A DNA stretch of 64,000 nucleotides, from positions 99,410 through 163,409 of the forward strand of contig NZ_FNCJ01000018.1 in assembly GCF_900100735.1 (NCBI RefSeq), given 5' to 3'. Source of the DNA: Paraburkholderia phenazinium (GTDB taxonomy: Bacteria; Pseudomonadota; Gammaproteobacteria; Burkholderiales; Burkholderiaceae). This document shows, piece after piece, positions 15,693-24,844 of this stretch (the first letter of the stretch is position 1; each line of letters opens with the position of its first letter). The translations under genes were made by a program, and so were the position numbers. The notes below the pieces were generated by a model. The model searched no databases. It was given only the letters and a program-made list of their open reading frames with translations, and was not told the DNA's origin.

Positions 15693-17510
15693 CTAAGAAA
15701 CGACCGAAAACACAAAGATCGCATTGTTGAGCGCATGCAACAGGATCGGCATGGAAAGCCCCTTGGTCTTCCTTGCCAACCATCCTGCAATCACTCCCAA
15801 GGCGAACAGAAAAACAAGGTGCCGGCTATCCTGATGCAGGCCTGCAAACAGCGCCGCCTGTAACACGTTGGACCAACCGAAACTGATATGGCGCGATAGT
15901 CCGCCTAGCAGGCAGCCGCGGAACACCAGTTCCTCCATGATCGGTACGAACACGGACAGCACCAGTAACGCGAGCGGCGTACCGCCGATCGCCACCGCAC
16001 CGTGAACGAGTGCGACCGCCCATACGTTGGATGCGGTCTTGGTCACCCCCGCGTGGTGCAGCCAGCCGGTCGCGAGCAGGTCGATTAGAAGTAGCCCTGC
16101 TGGGACGATGAACCACTTCAGCTTCCACGAGCCGCTACCTAGCCAATCACGCCAGCTGAGCAGTTTGGCAATCCACGCGAGTCCAAGCGCACAAAACAAC
16201 AGCGCCCAGAGATAGGAAGCAGCCACGCGGCTTTGCCAGTCGATGCGCGATGCACCGCTTCCCACCGGAGAAATCAATGCCATTCCCGAGTGGAGTGCCG
16301 TGACCAGATAAAGCAAAACGAAATAGATGGCGAGTGCTAGCCACGCGTGTCGCAGGCCAATCCGCGCGAAGATAGGAACGGAGACTTTGCCGATCCGTTG
16401 ACGTACTGTCCCGCGATAGTGCACGGGAAACAGGAGTACCCCGGGGCTAGCCGCGACCAACGCGATTGCGGCGAGCAGGCCAAACGCGAGCGGAAGCAGA
16501 TCGAGACGGCCAATCAGTGCGGGATCGAGATTGAGAAGATGCGCATACGCGCCGATAAACCCCGCCGCTTTGCCGGTCTTGACGTACTGATCATGAATGA
16601 CGTCTGCGGCGGCTTTAGCGTTGCCCGAATCGAACGCCACTTCGAGCCGGAGTTGCTGGTTCTGCGGGGATTCGAACTTGTGCGAAGCGGCGTCGGCGGT
16701 CAATGCTGCTTCAGCACCCGCAGAGTCGCCGACGTGCTGCAGTGCGCGTGCCGTCGTATATGCATCGATCTTCGGGCCGGCGCGTTGGGCACGATGTAAT
16801 TCGTCCAACGCCTCGGTGCCAGGCAGTAGCTCTGTCGCGGCTCGGATTCTGGCGTTTTCCTGCCACAACAGCTTCGGCATGGGCGCCGCAGCGAGCAGGT
16901 TGGCCGCGTTCTTTGCTTGCCCTGTTTTGACGAGGTAATGCATTGCTTCGACCAGCCGTTCACTTGCCGGATCGAGTCGCACCGCAAGTACCGCCTCCTG
17001 CCCCGCCCGCGTGTCATTCTTTGTGAAGGCATAACTACGCGAAAGCGCTGCATGCAAGCGTGCCTGTTGGACTGCAGACCAGTTATTCGAGGATTTGAGC
17101 AGCGGCTCACCGTAGTCGATCGCCTGCTTTCCGAAGCGATTTTCAAGCACAAACAGCACGGCTTCCGGATCAGATGAAAACTGCTTCTCCAGCGTCGATT
17201 GACAGGTAGCCAAATCCTGCGACGCAACATCGGCCCAGCTCAGATCCTCCGACGCAGCGAAACGCTCGGTGAATTTGCACTGCGCCAACGCGAGGCCGGC
17301 GTCCGCGGGGTGCTTCGTCAGAGCTTCACGGTAAGCGCCCAGTACATTCTCGTAGGCACTTTTTTCGCCGTTGACCACTACATCGCTCATGCGGTCAGGA
17401 AGACGCAAATCCTCGACGGCCAATCCGCTTGATGGCGCGGCCCCCGCAGGTTCAAGCATCAGCACGGCGCACGCAGCGACGACGATAATCTTCAGGATTC
17501 TTAAAAGCAT
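15693..17510 (-). CDS. CPBP-family intramembrane glutamic endopeptidase with N-terminal repeat domain
   Basis: 605 aa. Signal-like segment at residues 1-25, then about 300 residues of helical-repeat (TPR-like) sequence outside the membrane, then seven or so membrane segments. The C-terminal CPBP/Abi domain has the catalytic EExxxR motif (PIMEELVFRG) and the following FAGLH and HALNNAIF histidine/asparagine motifs. Family members cleave prenylated or membrane proteins; in bacteria they process peptides or give bacteriocin immunity. The large periplasmic repeat domain fused to the protease is unusual. Monocistronic; upstream 17511-17753 holds nothing recognisable. Confidence 0.85.
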   Translation of the reverse strand: MLLRILKIIVVAACAVLMLEPAGAAPSSGLAVEDLRLPDRMSDVVVNGEKSAYENVLGAYREALTKHPADAGLALAQCKFTERFAASEDLSWADVASQDLATCQSTLEKQFSSDPEAVLFVLENRFGKQAIDYGEPLLKSSNNWSAVQQARLHAALSRSYAFTKNDTRAGQEAVLAVRLDPASERLVEAMHYLVKTGQAKNAANLLAAAPMPKLLWQENARIRAATELLPGTEALDELHRAQRAGPKIDAYTTARALQHVGDSAGAEAALTADAASHKFESPQNQQLRLEVAFDSGNAKAAADVIHDQYVKTGKAAGFIGAYAHLLNLDPALIGRLDLLPLAFGLLAAIALVAASPGVLLFPVHYRGTVRQRIGKVSVPIFARIGLRHAWLALAIYFVLLYLVTALHSGMALISPVGSGASRIDWQSRVAASYLWALLFCALGLAWIAKLLSWRDWLGSGSWKLKWFIVPAGLLLIDLLATGWLHHAGVTKTASNVWAVALVHGAVAIGGTPLALLVLSVFVPIMEELVFRGCLLGGLSRHISFGWSNVLQAALFAGLHQDSRHLVFLFALGVIAGWLARKTKGLSMPILLHALNNAIFVFSVVS

Positions 17511-17753
17511 GGTAGGCGCGTGGCGGCGAGTATTGGAATGGTCGACGGCTGCGTGATGGCCTGCCTCGTTATCTCATCTTAAGGCAAGACGCCTACTCAC
17601 TAGTACGGCTTCTACGCTGGAATCTTTAGAGAAAGTTAAAGAAGGCTTGCTTTTGACAATTATGCACTCAGCATAGCGCATGCTGATTTGCCAGCGCCGC
17701 TTTGTAGTTCCCGAGGAGTTGTTCGTGAGTCATTGTGCCGATCAGATTAGTTG

Positions 17754-18320
17754 CTAGTTCGCGTCGCCCAGTAGCTCATCCGCCGAGACTACCGTGCAAT
17801 ATTCCCCGTCCAGGTTCGCAAGCGACATGGCGTGCACTTCGTCGGCGCTCCGCATCCGGCCTTCCCAATCCATGCGGCCGAATGTGAAACAGCCGTCCTC
17901 GACAAGATACGTATCGAAGCCGAGATTACCCGCCATACGAACCGTCGCCTCGACCGAGTTGTTCGTAATCACCCCAACGATTACGAGCGCAGTATGTCCA
18001 CCTTCGCGCAAACGATCTTCAAGTCCGGTACCGATGAATGCATTGTTAGTGTGCTTCGGGATCACCGTCTCGCCGGACAGCGGCGCAACTTCCGGCTTGA
18101 AATCGTTACCGGGCTGACCAGGGCGGTAACGCGAATCCGGCTCGACCGAATCGTGGCGCACATGCCAGACCGGCCACTTCTCAGCGCGCCAGCGCGTCAA
18201 AATTCGGCCAATGCGGGCCTCGGCCATGGGGTTATTTCGTACTCCCCAGTCAGGGTGATCGATCGCCTTCTGCAGGTCGATTAAAAGGAGCACGGCCCCG
18301 TGAGTCGAAAACGTCCGCAT
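17754..18320 (-). CDS. Isochorismatase-fold hydrolase lacking the nucleophilic Cys
   Basis: 188 aa. The isochorismatase/cysteine hydrolase fold is shown by the Asp in VLLLIDLQKAI, the Lys in VIPKHTNNAF and GVITNNSVEATVRMAGNLGF. In active amidases the position before VEAT is Cys; here it is Ser, as in a known subset of the family. Either Ser acts or the reaction is isochorismatase-like and does not need a thiol. Function unassigned. Start is the ATG beginning RTFSTHGAV; no operon partner. Confidence 0.85.
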   Translation of the reverse strand: MRTFSTHGAVLLLIDLQKAIDHPDWGVRNNPMAEARIGRILTRWRAEKWPVWHVRHDSVEPDSRYRPGQPGNDFKPEVAPLSGETVIPKHTNNAFIGTGLEDRLREGGHTALVIVGVITNNSVEATVRMAGNLGFDTYLVEDGCFTFGRMDWEGRMRSADEVHAMSLANLDGEYCTVVSADELLGDAN

Positions 18321-18677
18321 ACGCTAAACCCTCCTGAGAATTGTGCAACTGCCGTTCGCCGACCTATCTCCGTGGTATGGAAATAGCCTGCGCCGTCTCA
18401 AGCAACTGCTCCCTCAGCACAAACCGAATGGATTCGCTACCGCCTCGCCGGCGATGCGCTGCGGGCCTTTGCGGCAGGGAGTGAAGTCACGATTGAGTAA
18501 AGCTTCGCGTGTCTTCACCGAGCCAACCTTGAGGGTGGCGAATCAGGACATCGCATATTGTACGGACCTCAAACGCCGGCCGGATGCCCTCGGACACTGA
18601 CCCGTGCTATGGTCATACGCGCCCCGGCCGAGATGGTATGCCACGCACGGCCACAACCACGACATCCCTGATCGACG
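18321..18677. other. Gene-free interval with a possible coding remnant
   Basis: No full gene. The + strand frame 18387-18500 ends in protein-like sequence (TEWIRYRLAGDALRAFAAGS then EVTIE and TAA) with coding-type third positions, and may be the last 35 codons of a lost gene; I do not recognise the family. The rest should carry the promoter of the acylase gene at 18678. Confidence 0.3.
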
Positions 18678-21158
18678 ATGACTCGCCCGAGCCTCTCCAT
18701 TGGAAGACCGCGGTCGCACTGGTTGATTCTTGTGATTTGCGCGATCGCCGCGATCGTAGTCGCGCTGGTGCTGGCATGCTGGATGACGCTGCGTGCCAGC
18801 CTGCCGCAACTCGACGGCACGCATGCCGCACCCGCATTGTCCGCTCCCGTCACAATCGAACGCGATTCGCTGGGCGTTCCCACGCTGGCAGGCGCCGCCC
18901 GAACCGACGTGGCTTACGCGACCGGCTTCGTTCACGCACAGGATCGCTTCTTCCAGATGGACCTGTTACGCCGCGTCGCGGCCGGCGAGATGGCCGCGCT
19001 GATCGGGCCGGCCGCGCTCGAACTCGATCGCCGTAACCGGCCTAACCGGTTCCGCGAACGCGCGCGGATGTTGGTCAACGCGCTGCCCGCTGACCAGCGG
19101 GCGCTAGTGGACAGCTACACAGCCGGAGTCAACGACGGACTGGCCGCGCTGAATTCACGGCCGTTCGAATACTGGGTACTGCGCACGCCGCCGCTCGCCT
19201 GGCGTCCCGAGGACAGCCTGCTCGTGGTCTACGCGATGTACTTCGACCTGCAATCGCACGAGGCGATCCGCATCCTCTCACGCGCCGCGTTGCGCGAGCG
19301 CGTGCCGGCCGATCTGTTCGCGTTCCTGCTACCGGCGAGGAGTCACTGGGACGCGCCGTTCGACGTCGCCAAGCCGCCCGCGGTCGACCTTCCCACGCCA
19401 CCGGCTACGCGCCCAGACTGGTTGCAGGCGTCGAAATCCGCCAGCGTCCCAGCGCAAGGAACTGAGTTCGCGGAACGCGACCTCATGGAAGGCAACTCCA
19501 TGGTCGGCAGCAACGGCTGGACGGTGGATGCCGCACACAGCGCACACGGCGGCGCGCTCCTTGCCAGCGATATGCACCTCGGCCTGTCGCTACCCAACCT
19601 CTGGTACCGGCTCTCGTTGAAGTGGAACGACCCGGACGGTCAAGCACGGCGCATCACCGGCGTCAGTCTGCCGGGCGCGCCGCTCGTCATCGCCGGCAGC
19701 AACGGCCACGTTGCCTGGGGCTTCACCAACAGCTACGGCCGGTTCATCGACCTGATCGAACTCCAACGCAATCCCGCGGATCCACTGCAATACCGGGTTC
19801 CCGGCGGGGGCTGGCAACGTGCCACGGTTTATCACGAACGTATCGACGTCAAAGGCGGCAAGCCGGTGGATCTGCCGGTTGCCGAGACACAATGGGGTCT
19901 GCAGATCGTGGTCGGCTCGCACGCCTATGCGCTGCGCTGGGTCGCGCACGATCCCCAGGCGGTCAACGTCAACCTGCAGCGGCTCGAAGAAGCCACAAGC
20001 GTCGAGGACGCGCTGCACGTAGCGCAAACCAGCGGGATTCCAACACAGAACTTCACAGTCGCCGATGCGCAAGGCAAGATCGGCTGGACGCTTGCTGGAC
20101 CGCTGCCGCACTGGAGCACGGCCGCAGACGCCTCGAGCGGTTCGTTCGACGACCTGCCGTTCGATTCGGCCACCTATCAGGGCTGGCAGGGCTACCTTGC
20201 GCCGCAGGCGTATCCATCGCGAATCGATCCACCGCTCGGCCGTCTCTGGACCGCGAACAACCATACGCTGCCCGACACCGAAGCAGCGCTGCTGGGCGAC
20301 GCAGGCGCCGACGTCGGCGCCCGTGCAGCGCAAATCCGTGACGATCTGCTGGCGCTGCCACGCGCGGACGAGCGCGACATGCTCGCCATCCAGACCGACG
20401 ACCGTGCGCTGTGGATCGACAATTGGCGCCGCCTCGCGCTTTCGGCGCTCGACCCCGACGCGCTGCGCGATCATCCGCAGCGTGCGGAATTTCGCCGCCT
20501 CGTGCTTGCATGGAACGGCCGCGCCGATGCCGACGCGGTCGGCTACCGTCTCGTGCGAGCGTTCTACTTTTCGCTCTACGACGCCTGGTTCGGCACGCTC
20601 GACAAGCAACTCGCAGCAAGTGCCAATACGACCGCCATCAACCCGCCGCTCAGCTTTCGTTCTGCGAGTTCCCGCTACGAGGCGGTCATGGAAGCGCTCG
20701 CCGCGCATCAGACATGGGTACCGGACGGTAGCGCCGACTGGCACGCGTTCATGCTCGAGCGTATCGACCACGCCATCGCACAGCTACCGCCGGGCGTGAC
20801 GCTCGAAGACGCGCGCTGGGGCGATCGCAACCGCGCGGCAATCGAGCATCCGTTCGCGCGAATCGTGCCGGCATGGTTGCCATGGCTGCACGCCTGGCTC
20901 AGTGCACCGCAAGACCCGCTGGCGGGCGACTTCAACATGCCACGCGTGCAAACCCCATCGTTCGGCGCCTCCGAGCGCATGGCCGTGTCGCCGGGTCGCG
21001 AGCAGAACGGTCTGTTCGAAATGCCGGGCGGCCAATCAGGCCATCCTTTGTCGCCGTATTTCCTCGCGGGACATGAGGCCTGGGTACACGGTGCGACGGC
21101 CCCGTTCTTGCCGGGGACTGCGGTGCATCGGCTTGAGCTGGCACCACCGGTCCACTGA
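18678..21158 (+). CDS. Penicillin acylase family Ntn-hydrolase
   Basis: 826 aa. N-terminal membrane/signal segment (residues 15-38), alpha-chain region with RDSLGVPTLAG and YATGFVHAQDRFFQMDLLRR, then the autoproteolysis site Gly277-Ser278 in MVGSNGW, where Ser278 becomes the N-terminal nucleophile of the beta chain. DMHLGLSLPNLWYRL and GFTNSYGRFIDL are beta-chain landmarks. Such periplasmic enzymes hydrolyse amide bonds of beta-lactams, acyl-homoserine lactones or acyl-peptides; quorum-quenching is a common role in Burkholderiales but the substrate cannot be inferred. Monocistronic. Confidence 0.9.
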   Translation: MTRPSLSIGRPRSHWLILVICAIAAIVVALVLACWMTLRASLPQLDGTHAAPALSAPVTIERDSLGVPTLAGAARTDVAYATGFVHAQDRFFQMDLLRRVAAGEMAALIGPAALELDRRNRPNRFRERARMLVNALPADQRALVDSYTAGVNDGLAALNSRPFEYWVLRTPPLAWRPEDSLLVVYAMYFDLQSHEAIRILSRAALRERVPADLFAFLLPARSHWDAPFDVAKPPAVDLPTPPATRPDWLQASKSASVPAQGTEFAERDLMEGNSMVGSNGWTVDAAHSAHGGALLASDMHLGLSLPNLWYRLSLKWNDPDGQARRITGVSLPGAPLVIAGSNGHVAWGFTNSYGRFIDLIELQRNPADPLQYRVPGGGWQRATVYHERIDVKGGKPVDLPVAETQWGLQIVVGSHAYALRWVAHDPQAVNVNLQRLEEATSVEDALHVAQTSGIPTQNFTVADAQGKIGWTLAGPLPHWSTAADASSGSFDDLPFDSATYQGWQGYLAPQAYPSRIDPPLGRLWTANNHTLPDTEAALLGDAGADVGARAAQIRDDLLALPRADERDMLAIQTDDRALWIDNWRRLALSALDPDALRDHPQRAEFRRLVLAWNGRADADAVGYRLVRAFYFSLYDAWFGTLDKQLAASANTTAINPPLSFRSASSRYEAVMEALAAHQTWVPDGSADWHAFMLERIDHAIAQLPPGVTLEDARWGDRNRAAIEHPFARIVPAWLPWLHAWLSAPQDPLAGDFNMPRVQTPSFGASERMAVSPGREQNGLFEMPGGQSGHPLSPYFLAGHEAWVHGATAPFLPGTAVHRLELAPPVH

Positions 21159-21427
21159 GCAGACAGGACGGTCGAACAGTTCTACGTCCAGCCCTTCTGC
21201 TGACACCGGTCTGGACGTAGATTTGACCCCGACCTTTTATAATTCTATTTTTTACAAATCCTATTCAACAAATATAAAACGCATTGATTTAACCTTTAAC
21301 GTACTTTCAACGAAATAACGATACATTCATTTACAAAGTTTCGGCTAAACTTCCGGTTCGCAAGAGGCGATAACGCGTCGCAGCGCTAACCCACATCTGT
21401 CATTGCATTCCGGAAAAGGCTTGAGTG

Positions 21428-22288
21428 ATGTCCGATCAGTTATGCGTAATACATGGAAAAGTCAGTACCATGGAGCAGGTTCCGGTGGATCTTCTTGCCG
21501 TCCCCGAAACATCGACAGGCACGCTAGTCAAAGCTTTTGCACCTATTCTATTTGCATTAAATGGAAATGGCGCTAAAGCAATAATGAATAACTGGCAGCG
21601 CGGTTATCTAATGCGCATCTCCAGTCAGATCGATCAGACCACCAACATCCCGCCTTCCCGAACCAAGGCACCAGAGCCTCAAGCCGAGCAGCCCTATCTG
21701 ATGGACATCACCATCGAGGGCATCAACTACCGCACCATGCTAAGCGGCCTCTGCTTTAACGAAGGGGATGAGGTCACCGCAGTCGTCGACGAACGAGGCT
21801 CCTTACTGGCAATCGCGAGAAAGGATCAGACCGCGATGTCGATCTATGCTGGCTGCAAGAACGGCTTCGCGCAACTCATGAACGATCTGTGGTGGGTCGC
21901 AAGGCTGCTGTTCTGGGTGACGATGATCCCGATGCTGTTGGTGAACGTGGGCGAACTCACGCTCAACAGCTCGTGGAACCTGACCCTCTTCCTGATTGTC
22001 CTTGCCGGCTCGCCGTTCGTCCTTCTCGCCCTGTGTGCGCTGCTATGCGGGCTCGTCAGACGGAGTGAATTCATGCCTGCGTGGCTCGCGTCGAGCATCT
22101 TTGACGCGCTCGGCCGTCACGATCTGGCTACGGTGAATTTCACCGCGGCCGAAAGCGAAGCGCCACATGATGGCAGGAAGCGGCCGGGCGACAAGGGCCG
22201 CGTGTTGTATTTCTGGCCGGCGGACAGACCCATGGCGGTCGAGCGAACCAGGGTCCTCGCCGCAGGCAGACAGGTGGAACAGGGCTAG
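21428..22288 (+). CDS. Hypothetical membrane protein
   Basis: 286 aa from ATG 21428 (a GTG just upstream is less likely). N-terminal 150 residues are soluble and beta-rich (YLMDITIEGINYRTMLSGLC, GDEVTAVVDERGSLLAIARK), followed by two hydrophobic segments around residues 158-180 and 188-212, and a cytosolic tail. The layout resembles proteins that databases label putative type VI secretion effector, but I see no catalytic motif and would not assert it. The 190 bp before the gene are strikingly AT-rich compared with the surroundings, which suggests acquisition. Its stop lies 4 bp from the convergent GH114 gene. Confidence 0.6.
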   Translation: MSDQLCVIHGKVSTMEQVPVDLLAVPETSTGTLVKAFAPILFALNGNGAKAIMNNWQRGYLMRISSQIDQTTNIPPSRTKAPEPQAEQPYLMDITIEGINYRTMLSGLCFNEGDEVTAVVDERGSLLAIARKDQTAMSIYAGCKNGFAQLMNDLWWVARLLFWVTMIPMLLVNVGELTLNSSWNLTLFLIVLAGSPFVLLALCALLCGLVRRSEFMPAWLASSIFDALGRHDLATVNFTAAESEAPHDGRKRPGDKGRVLYFWPADRPMAVERTRVLAAGRQVEQG

Positions 22289-22292
22289 GCCC

Positions 22293-23339
22293 TCAATTCG
22301 TCGCGACCGCCGGCAAGAACGACCACCAGCAAACCTGATTAAGCGCCGAGGTCGCGACCGAAGGAGTCAGCCCGGCGGCCACGCTGGCCTTCCAGTCGCT
22401 TTGCGCATCCGTGCTATCCGAGCAACTGCTGACGTAGTCCAGCGATCCGGTAAAGAACGCGCTGCGCGGCAATTTCGCCTCGGTGCTCTTCCACGACTGC
22501 AGCGTTTGCAGCAGCGAACTGTCGAGCGAGGGCAAGAACACCTGTTCGGCAAAATCGCCGTCCACCAGCATCGGGAACGACACGCCGCCGCTCGAACCGC
22601 TGATAGCCGAGGTGGGAGCACCATTCAGGACGATCGGCGCATTCGGGAATTCCGTGCGCAACTGCGCGACGAGATCCAGACCGCCTTGCTGGCAGGCAGT
22701 ATTGCAGGGACCTTGAGCCGCGTTCGCGGCGTGGCCGACAATTTCGAAGTTATCCAGCATGAAGCCGTCCACGCCGGTCGCGGCGAGCCGTGGCGCGACG
22801 TAGTTCACGATCAGGTTCTGATAGTCCGCGTTGCCGACGTTCATCCAGTACTCGTTCGGGTAGCCGCTGTACTGACCCAATTGCGCGGCCTGATTCGCGC
22901 CACAGGAGACGAAGCCGGAAGGCACGGTCGTCCAGTAGGTGCGCCAGGTTTCGCAGGCTCCAACGTTCAGATAGCTGAGCACTTTCGCCCCGTGCGCCTT
23001 CAGCGCGGCGATCTGCGCCGGCGTGAAGTTGGGCGTGCCGGTGCCCGGATCCGCGTCGATGACGATCACGTTGAAGCTGGACGCGAGCTGGTCAAGATTG
23101 GTTTGGGCGGCGCTGCCGTAGTACACAGCCCACACCGCCGAGGCCGGCAGGTTACGCGCAGCCGCAACCGGTACATTGGTCGACCCCGAAAGGGTAATCG
23201 CGCTGCTATTGGATGGGGGGCTGCTGGACGCGCTCGACGAAGCCTGGGCGCCGCCCCCGCCTCCGCCACCGCAAGCGTCTAAGAACGCCACAACAAGGAA
23301 CGCAACCGCAAAGATCAAGCGAGAGGAAAATGAGCGCAT
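22293..23339 (-). CDS. Endo-alpha-1,4-polygalactosaminidase family lipoprotein (GH114)
   Basis: 348 aa. Signal peptide with lipobox LDAC followed by a Gly run and a Ser-rich linker to about residue 65, then a GH114 domain: WAVYYGS, NVIVIDADPGTG, AKVLSYLNVGACE and GVDGFMLDNFEIVGH, where the Asp residues are catalytic in the family. Characterised members hydrolyse galactosamine-containing exopolysaccharides such as Pel-type or fungal galactosaminogalactan. As an outer-membrane lipoprotein it would remodel self or foreign biofilm matrix. Convergent with the AT-rich membrane protein gene. Confidence 0.87.
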   Translation of the reverse strand: MRSFSSRLIFAVAFLVVAFLDACGGGGGGGAQASSSASSSPPSNSSAITLSGSTNVPVAAARNLPASAVWAVYYGSAAQTNLDQLASSFNVIVIDADPGTGTPNFTPAQIAALKAHGAKVLSYLNVGACETWRTYWTTVPSGFVSCGANQAAQLGQYSGYPNEYWMNVGNADYQNLIVNYVAPRLAATGVDGFMLDNFEIVGHAANAAQGPCNTACQQGGLDLVAQLRTEFPNAPIVLNGAPTSAISGSSGGVSFPMLVDGDFAEQVFLPSLDSSLLQTLQSWKSTEAKLPRSAFFTGSLDYVSSCSDSTDAQSDWKASVAAGLTPSVATSALNQVCWWSFLPAVATN

Positions 23340-23442
23340 GGGTTAGCTGTTTTGGATTTGCCCGGAGCGTAGCATGCGCGGCAGGCCGCTGCGCGACACA
23401 AATGTGGCAGTGCGCGGCGGCGGCCCTTGAAGGTTGGGTGGA

Positions 23443-24603
23443 TCAGAAAGCGGCCGTATAGATGGCCAGCGCATCTGCTTCGGAGACAACCCGCGGGTTA
23501 TTCACCAGCAAACGCGTCTGCAGCATGGCGTCGCTGGCCATGCGTTCCAGGCCACCGCGTTCGATGCCCACCGCCCGCAGCGTCGCAGGAATACCCGTTG
23601 CGGCGATCAGGCACTCGACGTGCTCGATCAGCGCTAGCGTGCGGCTTGCGTCACTACCCGTGGCGGCCGGCACCACGACGCCAGCCAGTTCGGCGTACAG
23701 ATGAGCCGCCGCCTCCGCGTTGAATCGCAGCACGTGCGGCAGTACGAGGGCGTTGGAAAGGCCGTGCGGCACGTGGTAAATACCGCCAATCGGATAGGCC
23801 AGCGCATGCACCGCGGCAACCGGCGAGTTGGCAAAGGCCTGGCCAGCGAACGTCGCGCCGAGCAGCATCGCTTCACGCGCCGCCCGGTCCTGGCCGTTCT
23901 CGCAGGCGGCCAGCAGGTTGCGCGACAGCAACTCGAGCGCCTTCACCGCCAGCATGTCGGAGATCGGATTCTTCAAACGCACCGACGTATACGCTTCGAT
24001 GGCGTGCACCATCGCGTCGATGCCGGTGGCAGCGGTCGCAGCCGCCGGCAAGCCAAGTGTGAGTTCCGCGTCCAGAATTGCCAGATCGGCAATCAGTTGC
24101 GGCGCGACGACGCCCATCTTCTTCGCTTCGCCAACGGTGACGATCGAGACCGCTGTGACCTCGGAGCCGGTGCCGGCGGTGGTCGGCATCTGCACGAGCG
24201 GCAAGCGCGCAACCTCAACCTTGTTGACCCCGTACATCTCGCTCAACGGCTGTTGCTGTTGCGGCACCAGCACGGCCAGCAATTTCGCCACGTCCATCGA
24301 CGAGCCGCCACCCAGCCCCAGCACGATCTCCGCGCCCGCTTCATGCGCGAGCGCGGTCGCCTCCAGCACAATGTGCTCTGGCGGATCGGCGATCACGTCG
24401 TCGATCACGGTGGCCTGCCAGCCGTGCGCGGCGAGATCGGCCAAAGCGGGATTCAACAGACCGCTGCGATGCAAGAAGCTATCGGTGACGACGCACAAGC
24501 GCGTAAGCGCCGGGAACTGCTCGCGCAGCAGACTACCGAGGCGCCGCGCTGCGCCATATTCGACAACGAGCGTCGGCACGGTCTGAAAACGGAACCCGTT
24601 CAT
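23443..24603 (-). CDS. Iron-containing alcohol dehydrogenase
   Basis: 386 aa. Nucleotide site GGGSSMDVAKLLAVL, the phosphate loop TTAGTGSEVT, and the metal ligands Asp/His in GIDAMVHAIEAYTS and His in HALAYPIGGIYHVPHGLSNA define group III Fe-dependent alcohol dehydrogenases. Substrate unknown; context in a sugar or hydroxy-acid catabolic cluster (divergent LysR, SDR, MFS, transketolase) suggests reduction or oxidation of a C2-C4 aldehyde/alcohol. Start ATG 24603 preceded by ggaggaggctgcgta; upstream in-frame codons are not needed. Confidence 0.88.
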   Translation of the reverse strand: MNGFRFQTVPTLVVEYGAARRLGSLLREQFPALTRLCVVTDSFLHRSGLLNPALADLAAHGWQATVIDDVIADPPEHIVLEATALAHEAGAEIVLGLGGGSSMDVAKLLAVLVPQQQQPLSEMYGVNKVEVARLPLVQMPTTAGTGSEVTAVSIVTVGEAKKMGVVAPQLIADLAILDAELTLGLPAAATAATGIDAMVHAIEAYTSVRLKNPISDMLAVKALELLSRNLLAACENGQDRAAREAMLLGATFAGQAFANSPVAAVHALAYPIGGIYHVPHGLSNALVLPHVLRFNAEAAAHLYAELAGVVVPAATGSDASRTLALIEHVECLIAATGIPATLRAVGIERGGLERMASDAMLQTRLLVNNPRVVSEADALAIYTAAF

Positions 24604-24634
24604 TACGCAGCCTCCTCCGGCACCATGGAGCATC

Positions 24635-24649
24635 GATATTAACAATATC
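24635..24649. promoter_or_regulatory. Palindrome in the Fe-ADH/LysR divergent region
   Basis: GATATT-AAC-AATATC lies 31 bp upstream of the Fe-ADH start in the 241-bp divergent interval. It is a candidate operator for the LysR protein encoded at 24845, although it is not a symmetric T-N11-A site. Confidence 0.3.
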
Positions 24650-24844
24650 CTCTCTGGCGCACTCATCCGGCAGCCGCAGACATCGACTGGCGACACCCAA
24701 AAGTCGGCAACTGTGTTCCACTTAAGCTGGATAATTTATTGTCGGCTCCTACGCAGTTGTTGCACTGCGCAATCCCTGTGAATGACAGCGCTGACGGCGT
24801 GCGAACAAGGCGGGTTCATCCAACAGCATCTGAAAGAGTTGACT

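Noticed and set aside
17640..17700. TTGACA promoter-like hexamer
   Set aside because: No matching -10 element at proper distance and no gene in the right direction.
18343..18600. 85-codon frame upstream of the acylase gene
   Set aside because: Sequence is not protein-like; a different frame in the same interval looks more like a coding remnant.
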